A DNA stretch of 35,653 nucleotides, from assembly GCA_039588915.1 (NCBI GenBank), contig JBDGYV010000015.1:1-35653 (forward strand), in the 5' to 3' direction. This stretch comes from CAMYLR01 sp039588915 (lineage in GTDB: Bacteria; Gemmatimonadota; Gemmatimonadetes; JACCXV01; JAHWKZ01). Of the stretch, positions 30,380 to 35,653 are shown piece by piece. The notes beneath the pieces are model-generated. The model searched no databases. It was not told the origin of the DNA and saw only the letters and a program-made list of their open reading frames with translations. The number at the start of each line of letters is the position of its first letter. The stretch's first letter is position 1. Position numbers and translations under genes: made by a program.

Positions 30380-30871
30380 TTACGTCACCTCGCGCAGCCG
30401 CCTGCTACCCACGTCGTACACGAATCCGCGGACGGCGTCCTTGTGGATCACAAACGGGCTCGCCTTGATTCGTGCGATCGATTGCCGGATATCGTCCTCA
30501 AGATCTGCGAACGCCCCCATCGAGAATGGCGGCCGGACGCCGGTCTCCTTCTCGATCGAGTCCTTCAGCTCGTCGTCCGTGAACGTCTGCATGCCGCAAT
30601 CGGTATGGTGAATCAGCATGATCTCGCGCGTTCCCAAAAGGTGCTGTGAGATCGTCAGCGACCGGATCACGTCGTCCGTCACAACGCCTCCCGCATTCCG
30701 AATTACGTGAGCATCCCCGTCACTGAGGCCAAGCACTGCCCGCGGGTCCAAACGAGAGTCCATGCACGCGACGATTGCGAGCTTTTTCGCCGGGGCTGTC
30801 GGCAACGTCCGCTTGGAACATTTGGCTGCGTACTCCGCATTGTTCCGTAGGAACGAGTCGATGGCGCTCAT
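30380..30871 (-). CDS. Beta-class carbonic anhydrase (short, Cab-like)
   Basis: 163 residues from the ATG at 30871; an open frame continuing upstream is only a shadow of ychF. The enzyme interconverts CO2 and bicarbonate. Zinc ligands are visible in A-C-M-D-S-R (Cys36, with the Asp38-Arg40 dyad) and H-H-T-D-C-G (His89, Cys92), with I-R-N-A-G-G between them. The short length and sequence pattern fit the Cab/Rv1284-like branch. No signal peptide: cytoplasmic. It lies 10 bases downstream of ychF, without a strong ribosome binding site of its own. Confidence 0.93.
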   Translation of the reverse strand: MSAIDSFLRNNAEYAAKCSKRTLPTAPAKKLAIVACMDSRLDPRAVLGLSDGDAHVIRNAGGVVTDDVIRSLTISQHLLGTREIMLIHHTDCGMQTFTDDELKDSIEKETGVRPPFSMGAFADLEDDIRQSIARIKASPFVIHKDAVRGFVYDVGSRRLREVT

Positions 30872-30881
30872 CGAACGACGC

Positions 30882-31991
30882 TCACACGTTGAACTTGACG
30901 TAGATGATGTCGCCGTCGGCGACGACGTAGTCGCGGCCCTCGTTCCGGACCAGCCCCATCTCGCGCGCTTTCTGCAGCGTGTTCTCGGCGCGCACGAAGT
31001 CGTCGTAGCCCACGATCTCGGCGCGGATGAAGCCACGCGCCATGTCGGTGTGAACCTTGTCCGCTGCTTCGACCGCTGCACCGCCGCGTTTGAGCGTCCA
31101 CGCCCGAACTTCCTTATCGCCGGTCGTAAAGAACGTCAGCAACTCCAATAGATCGTATGCCGCGTGGATGACCCGTCGCAGTCCCGACTCCGGAAGTTCC
31201 AGGTCGGACAGAAACGCGTGACGGTCCTCACGCGACAGAGTCGCCAGCTCGGCCTCTAGGTCGCCACACACCTCCACCAGTCCCGCCCCCTCGGCCGCGG
31301 CTGCGTTGGCCAATGGCGCGACTTCAGGCACCGACTTCGGGTCGCGGACGGCCTCGGCGAGCACGTCTTCAGCAACGTTTGCACAATAGATGATTGGCTT
31401 GCGGGTCAACAGACCGTAAGTGCGTACAGCCGGCCGTTCATCGTCGGCGATCGCCACCGTCCGTGCCGGCTCACCGGCAGCCAGCGTAGGCAGGAGCTTC
31501 TCGAGCGCCGACAGCTCAATCGCCAGCTCTTTTCTCCCACCCTGCACCTGCTTGGCCACTCGAGCGTGACGCTTCTCGACCACCGCCAAGTCCGCCAACG
31601 CCAGCTCGGTGTCGATGATCTCCTTGTCCCTCAGCGGATCGACGCTGCCCAAGACGTGAACCACATCGGTCGACGGGAAGCAGCGTACGATGTGCACGAT
31701 CGCGTCGACGGTCCGGACATGCGAAAGGAATTGATTGCCCAACCCCTCACCCTGGCTGGCACCTTTCACCAAGCCGGCGATGTCGACGAACTCGATCGAT
31801 GTCGCGGTAACTTTGTCCGGCTGAAACGCTTCTCGGAGGACATCCAACCGGTCATCCGGCACGGCGACCACGCCCAGATTGGGATCGATCGTGCAGAACG
31901 GATAGTTCGAGGCTTCGGCGCCGGCCGCCGTCAGCGCGTTGAAAAGCGTCGACTTACCGACGTTTGGAAGGCCAACGATACCGACTTGCAT
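30882..31991 (-). CDS. ychF: Ribosome-binding ATPase YchF (Obg family)
   Basis: 369 residues (usual about 363). Walker A G-L-P-N-V-G-K-S (7-14) begins the protein and F-V-D-I-A-G-L-V is the G3 region. The G4 position reads N-V-A-E rather than N-K-x-D, the change that makes YchF prefer ATP over GTP. Q-G-E-G-L-G-N-Q-F-L is typical. The C-terminal TGS domain is present (F-F-T-T-G-D-K-E-V-R-A-W, F-I-R-A-E-I-V, V-A-D-G-D-I-I-Y-V-K-F-N-V). GAGG is 8 bases before the ATG. YchF binds ribosomes and modulates translation and oxidative stress responses. Confidence 0.98.
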   Translation of the reverse strand: MQVGIVGLPNVGKSTLFNALTAAGAEASNYPFCTIDPNLGVVAVPDDRLDVLREAFQPDKVTATSIEFVDIAGLVKGASQGEGLGNQFLSHVRTVDAIVHIVRCFPSTDVVHVLGSVDPLRDKEIIDTELALADLAVVEKRHARVAKQVQGGRKELAIELSALEKLLPTLAAGEPARTVAIADDERPAVRTYGLLTRKPIIYCANVAEDVLAEAVRDPKSVPEVAPLANAAAAEGAGLVEVCGDLEAELATLSREDRHAFLSDLELPESGLRRVIHAAYDLLELLTFFTTGDKEVRAWTLKRGGAAVEAADKVHTDMARGFIRAEIVGYDDFVRAENTLQKAREMGLVRNEGRDYVVADGDIIYVKFNV

Positions 31992-32042
31992 TCAGGTTGC
32001 CTCGATCAGGCTGATCGCAGCGATCGGTTTGATGTTTCGTTC

Positions 32043-34076
32043 CTAAAACCAGGGCGCCAACACCAGCGACACGATCGCCATCAGCTTGATCAAGATGTTC
32101 ATCGACGGGCCGGACGTATCCTTGAACGGATCTCCAACCGTGTCGCCGACCACCGACGCCTTGTGCGCGTCTGATCCCTTGCCACCGTGGGCGCCCTGCT
32201 CGATGTGCTTTTTTGCGTTGTCCCATGCACCACCGGCGTTGGCCATGAAGAGCGCCAGCATCACACCGGTAACGGTGGCGCCGGCGAGCATGCCACCGAG
32301 CGCCTCGACGCCGAGGACCTTGCCAACCACTACCGGCGCTATGACCGCCGTCAATCCGGGGACGATCATCTCGCGCAGCGCAGCCCGTGTCGAAATATCT
32401 ACGCACCTCGCGCTGTCGGGCTTGGCGGTGCCCTCCATCAACCCCTCGATCTCACGAAATTGCCGCCGCACCTCGGCCACCATCCCTTGAGCTGCGCGGC
32501 CAACCGCGTTCATCGTGAGCGACGCCACCAGGAACGGCAGAAAACCACCGATCAGCAATCCAATTACTACTGTCGGGTTGATCAAGTTGATCCCCTCGTT
32601 TACGAGCCCCACGGCTGAGCCGTAGGCGGAGAAGAGCGCTAGCGCGGTGAGCGCCGCCGACCCGATCGCGAACCCCTTCCCCATCGCCGCAGTCGTGTTA
32701 CCGAGCGCGTCCAAGCCATCGGTAATCGCTCGCACTTCCTTTCCGAGCCCGCTCATCTCGGTGATCCCACCGGCGTTATCGGCAACAGGTCCGTAGGCGT
32801 CCACTGACATCGTCGCGCCGACGGTCGCCAACATCCCCACCGCCGCGACGCCGATTCCGTACAGTCCCGCGAAATAGAACGAGACACCGATCGCAGTGCA
32901 GATGAGCGCCACCGGGATCACGACCGATTCCATTCCAATCGCCAAGCCGGCGATGATGTTGGTAGCCGAACCGGTCTCGGACGCTTCCGCGATCTTCCGA
33001 ATCGGCCCGCCGCCCGTGTAGTACTCGGTCACAAGTCCGATCAGGATACCGACCATGGTACCCGAAACGAGTGCCCAAAACGGACCAAGCGACGAGAAGT
33101 CCTGGCTGCCGGCGAAGACGTCCAGCTGCCGGATCACGAAGTACGAGGCGATCAGAAACAGCCCGGCGGCGATAAACGTCGTATTGCGAAGCGCGCTGGC
33201 GGGATTGGTGCGCTCGAGAAGCTTCATCGCGCCGATCCCGACGAGTGACGCGAGAAGGCCCACAATAATCAGTATGATCGGCATCACCACAGCGGCCGTC
33301 CGCTGCTCCACCATGAACAGCGAGCTGGTGGCGGCGATCGCGATCGTAGCGATGACGGCCCCGACGTACGACTCGAAGATGTCAGCCCCCATGCCGGCGA
33401 CGTCACCGACGTTGTCGCCGACGTTGTCAGCGATCGTGGCGGGGTTTCTCGGGTCGTCCTCGGGGATGCCGGCTTCGACCTTCCCAACCAGGTCCGCGCC
33501 GACGTCGGCTGCCTTGGTGTAGATCCCGCCACCCACGCGAGCGAACAGCGCGATCGACGAAGCACCCATCGCGAACCCACTGATGATTCCTGCAAACTGT
33601 CGGATTATCACCGGATTTCCCTCTGCCTGACCGGCCCACAAGAAAACCAAGCCGATACCGAGCAGCCCAAGCGAGGCGACCGACAGCCCCATAACGCTGC
33701 CGCCGAAGAACGCGACCCTCAACGCCGGACCCTGGCCGTGGGCACGCGCAGCCTCGGACGTTCGCACGTTTGCCCGCGTTGCCGCCGTCATCCCGAAAAA
33801 ACCCGCCAGAATCGAGCACGCCGCGCCGGCGAGATAGGCCACCGCAGTGTTACGCCCCACGGCCAGACTGAGCAGCACGGCCACGATCACGATAAACGGG
33901 ATGAGCACCGAGTATTCGCGCCTCAAGAACGCCATCGCACCGGCTTGGATTTGAGCCGCCAGATCACGCATGGTGTCGTTCCCATCCGGCTGTCGCTTCA
34001 CGTATGCGTAGATGATCCAGGCCACGAATAGACCTAGCAGACCCCACGCCGGGGCGGTCGATGCGAAGTTCTCCAC
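32043..34076 (-). CDS. hppA: Membrane-bound ion-pumping pyrophosphatase, K+-dependent type
   Basis: 677 residues with about 16 membrane helices. It couples pyrophosphate hydrolysis to H+ or Na+ export. The substrate site is clear: G-G-G-I-Y-T-K-A-A-D-V-G-A-D-L-V-G-K, E-D-D-P-R-N-P-A-T-I-A-D-N-V-G-D-N-V-G-D (about 205-225) and the C-terminal D-T-V-G-D-P-F-K-D-T-S-G-P. The determinant in G-N-T-T-A-A (459-464) has Ala463 where K+-independent enzymes have Lys, so this is a K+-dependent pump. Whether it moves H+, Na+ or both cannot be decided by eye. Starts with GTG behind GAGGAG, 10 bases after pth; ychF is 51 bases downstream. Confidence 0.97.
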   Translation of the reverse strand: MENFASTAPAWGLLGLFVAWIIYAYVKRQPDGNDTMRDLAAQIQAGAMAFLRREYSVLIPFIVIVAVLLSLAVGRNTAVAYLAGAACSILAGFFGMTAATRANVRTSEAARAHGQGPALRVAFFGGSVMGLSVASLGLLGIGLVFLWAGQAEGNPVIIRQFAGIISGFAMGASSIALFARVGGGIYTKAADVGADLVGKVEAGIPEDDPRNPATIADNVGDNVGDVAGMGADIFESYVGAVIATIAIAATSSLFMVEQRTAAVVMPIILIIVGLLASLVGIGAMKLLERTNPASALRNTTFIAAGLFLIASYFVIRQLDVFAGSQDFSSLGPFWALVSGTMVGILIGLVTEYYTGGGPIRKIAEASETGSATNIIAGLAIGMESVVIPVALICTAIGVSFYFAGLYGIGVAAVGMLATVGATMSVDAYGPVADNAGGITEMSGLGKEVRAITDGLDALGNTTAAMGKGFAIGSAALTALALFSAYGSAVGLVNEGINLINPTVVIGLLIGGFLPFLVASLTMNAVGRAAQGMVAEVRRQFREIEGLMEGTAKPDSARCVDISTRAALREMIVPGLTAVIAPVVVGKVLGVEALGGMLAGATVTGVMLALFMANAGGAWDNAKKHIEQGAHGGKGSDAHKASVVGDTVGDPFKDTSGPSMNILIKLMAIVSLVLAPWF

Positions 34077-34086
34077 GGATACTCCT

Positions 34087-34665
34087 CTACAAAGGTTCTG
34101 GGTTGTATCGATTCATCGCGGTTGTCAGGTCCTCGGAAAGAATGCACTCAATGGCGTCGGCGGCGTGTTCGATAGCGTCGTCGATCGCCGATCGCTCGCG
34201 ACGGCGAAACGACCGCAACACAAACTCGGCCGCATCATCCACGGCACCGCTCTCGGGGAACACACCCACCCGCAAGCGCGGGACCTCTTCGGTCCCGAGA
34301 TGCTCGATGATCGACCGCATGCCGTTGTGGCCTCCCGCGGAGCCCGACGGTCGAATCCGCAATCGACCGAGCGGGAGCGCGATATCGTCGAAGCAAACCA
34401 GCAGCTCCTCGACCGTGAACTCCGTTTCCCGGTACAGCGCAGCCAGCGCTCGACCCGAGCGATTCATGAACGTGAGCGGCCTGATCAGGATGACGGACTC
34501 GCCAGCGATCGTTCCTGCCGTCTGGAGCCGCGTACCCTGCCGCACCCAGTCGGGCAGCGCGTGCCGTCCGGCGAGCCGATCCACGATGCGATAACCGACG
34601 TTGTGGCGAGTCGCTTCGTACTCTGAACCCGGGTTGCCCAAGCCGACGACGATCCGGATCGCCAG
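34087..34665 (-). CDS. pth: Peptidyl-tRNA hydrolase, CTG start
   Basis: Pth frees tRNA from peptidyl-tRNA that drops off ribosomes. The catalytic region is clear: V-V-G-L-G-N-P-G-S-E-Y-x-x-T-R-H-N-V-G (Asn11, His21), then T-F-M-N-R-S-G, F-D-D-I-A-L-P-L-G and S-A-G-G-H-N-G. The first ordinary start, a TTG at 34641, would remove the beta strand I-R-I-V-V-G before the active site. Upstream, in frame, only CTG at 34665 precedes the TAG of rplY; it gives A-I-R-I-V-V-G, the normal N-terminus, and 192 residues, the normal length. An ATC start is the only other option. rplY ends 6 bases before. Confidence 0.95.
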   Translation of the reverse strand: MAIRIVVGLGNPGSEYEATRHNVGYRIVDRLAGRHALPDWVRQGTRLQTAGTIAGESVILIRPLTFMNRSGRALAALYRETEFTVEELLVCFDDIALPLGRLRIRPSGSAGGHNGMRSIIEHLGTEEVPRLRVGVFPESGAVDDAAEFVLRSFRRRERSAIDDAIEHAADAIECILSEDLTTAMNRYNPEPL

Positions 34666-34671
34666 CGCCGA

Positions 34672-35361
34672 CTACGCTTTCTCTTCGCCCGCTGCCTCGT
34701 CGGCCGGCGCGGCTTCCTCTTCGGCTTCGCCCTCCTTGCCGACCAACTCCGGCTCCAGCAGCTCCTCTTCGACCTCTTCCTCTTCGGGTTCCACGATCAC
34801 TGTCGGAGCGAGCACAGCTACGATGGAGCGATCGGAATCGGTCTGTATCTCGAGGTCGGGCAGCTCCAGGTCCCCAACGTGGATAGAGTTTCCGATGTCG
34901 AGCTCGGAGACGTCGATTTCGATCGTCTCAGGGATGTTTTCCGGAAGACAGTTGATCTCGATCTCCCGAAGCTGATGGTCGATTACCCCACCCTTGTCCT
35001 TCACCCCGGTCGGAACCCCCACCAGGATCACCGGAACCTCGACATGGATCTTCTCATCCATGGCGATATGGAAGAAGTCGATGTGGAGCAGATCGTCGCG
35101 GTACGGATGCCGCTGAACCTCCCTGATTAACACCTTGAAGGGGTCTTTCTCCCCCTTCACCTTGAGATCGACGATCGTATTCTCGACTGAGATCGACTGG
35201 ATCAGCCGGTTGAGCTCCAGCGCATCCACGCTCACCGAGAAAGACTCCTCTCCGTGACCGTACAGAATACCGGGTACCCGGCCCGATCTCCGTCCAGCAC
35301 GGGCGGCACCCTTGCCGGTACCTTCGCGGCGGTCCGCCGCTATGCTCGCTGCTGTCGCCAT
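34672..35361 (-). CDS. rplY: 50S ribosomal protein L25, long CTC form
   Basis: 229 residues. The N-terminal 5S rRNA-binding domain has R-R-S-G-R-V-P-G-I-L-Y-G and V-Q-R-H-P-Y-R-D-D-L-L-H-I-D-F. The C-terminal TL5/CTC domain (about 100-185) has V-P-V-I-L-V-G-x-P-x-G-V-K-x-x-G-G and P-x-x-I-P-E-T-I-E-I-D-V-S. About 40 residues of Glu/Ala-rich tail follow (P-E-E-E-E-V-E-E-E...), common in the CTC group. GAGGAG lies 7 bases before the ATG. The order prs-rplY-pth is a widespread bacterial cluster. Confidence 0.97.
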   Translation of the reverse strand: MATAASIAADRREGTGKGAARAGRRSGRVPGILYGHGEESFSVSVDALELNRLIQSISVENTIVDLKVKGEKDPFKVLIREVQRHPYRDDLLHIDFFHIAMDEKIHVEVPVILVGVPTGVKDKGGVIDHQLREIEINCLPENIPETIEIDVSELDIGNSIHVGDLELPDLEIQTDSDRSIVAVLAPTVIVEPEEEEVEEELLEPELVGKEGEAEEEAAPADEAAGEEKA

Positions 35362-35404
35362 CGTAATGCTCCTCGCTTGGTCTGGCTCCGTGCCGCTCGC
35401 CCGA

Positions 35405-35653
35405 TCACTCGGAAAACAGCGAAGACACCGATTGGTAATTGTGAGTGAACGCTATCGCCTTGCCGAGCAGGTCCCCTACCGGTAGCACCTTGAGCTTGGG
35501 GAACTTCCGTTGCTCGGCGATATGCACCGTATTGGTTACACAAACCTCTTTGAACGGCGCGTCCTGCAGTCGCTGACTCGCGTTTCGGGACAACAACGCG
35601 TGCGTAGCACACCCATAGATCGCCACCGCGCCGTTCTCGGCCAACGCGTGCGC
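35405..35653 (-). CDS. prs: Ribose-phosphate pyrophosphokinase (PRPP synthetase), C-terminal fragment
   Basis: The last 82 codons of the gene; its start is beyond the window edge. The translation A-L-A-E-N-G-A-V-A-I-Y-G-C-A-T-H-A-L-L-S, then V-T-N-T and I-A-F-T-H-N-Y-Q-S-V-S-S-L-F, is the recognisable C-terminal end of Prs, including the T-H-A/L-S segment and the S-V-S-x-L-F terminus. Prs makes PRPP from ribose 5-phosphate and ATP for nucleotide, histidine and tryptophan synthesis. It lies 43 bases upstream of rplY and is probably co-transcribed with it. Confidence 0.95.
   Translation of the reverse strand, partial: AHALAENGAVAIYGCATHALLSRNASQRLQDAPFKEVCVTNTVHIAEQRKFPKLKVLPVGDLLGKAIAFTHNYQSVSSLFSE

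Overview
The window is about 35.6 kb of GC-rich bacterial chromosome, almost wall-to-wall housekeeping and envelope genes, with no tRNA, rRNA, insertion sequence, phage gene or CRISPR array that I can see. The organism looks like an uncultured-type Gram-negative of the FCB/Gemmatimonadota-like sphere. It has outer-membrane barrel proteins, lipoproteins, a secreted protein with a FlgD/type-IX-like C-terminal sorting domain next to a PorV-like barrel, a membrane pyrophosphatase and pyruvoyl-type arginine decarboxylase. The phylum assignment is inference; no marker gene here settles it.

Layout. 1-4.9 kb: 5' end of comM, a lipoprotein, a secreted protein of unknown function and a membrane GGDEF/degenerate HD-GYP protein. 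4.5-8.7 kb (minus): YraN nuclease, metallo-beta-lactamase hydrolase, prepilin peptidase and a TPR-containing sigma-54 activator that overlaps the peptidase gene. 8.9-16.9 kb (minus, tightly packed): tsaD, ybbR-type protein, ccdA and a TlpA-like thioredoxin (envelope thiol redox), agmatinase and pyruvoyl arginine decarboxylase (arginine to putrescine), PorV-like barrel, CTD cargo protein, Fur-family regulator and an unknown gene. 17-26.5 kb: a small membrane protein, then smc, a SPOR-domain protein with a ruined MinD-like ATPase domain, and a 1134-residue peptidase/beta-propeller/outer-membrane-barrel fusion. 26.6-28.2 kb: the rpsF-rpsR-rplI-rsfS ribosomal operon. 28.3-30.3 kb (plus): bolA, CGFS glutaredoxin and an M28 peptidase. 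30.4-35.65 kb (minus): beta-carbonic anhydrase, ychF, K+-dependent membrane pyrophosphatase, pth, rplY and the 3' end of prs.

How it works together. Most genes are core translation, tRNA modification, chromosome segregation and envelope biogenesis, arranged in minus-strand operons with 4-bp stop/start overlaps. The points most worth following are: the pseudo-ATPase/SPOR protein immediately upstream of smc; the peptidase-propeller-barrel fusion; the five perfect 24-bp repeats that give ribosomal protein S6 an acidic tail; two genes (yraN, pth) whose conserved N-termini can only be reached from a CTG start; and a probably leaderless bolA-grx transcript divergent from the S6 operon. Apparent terminators are strong hairpins, often overlapping stop codons, without U-tracts.
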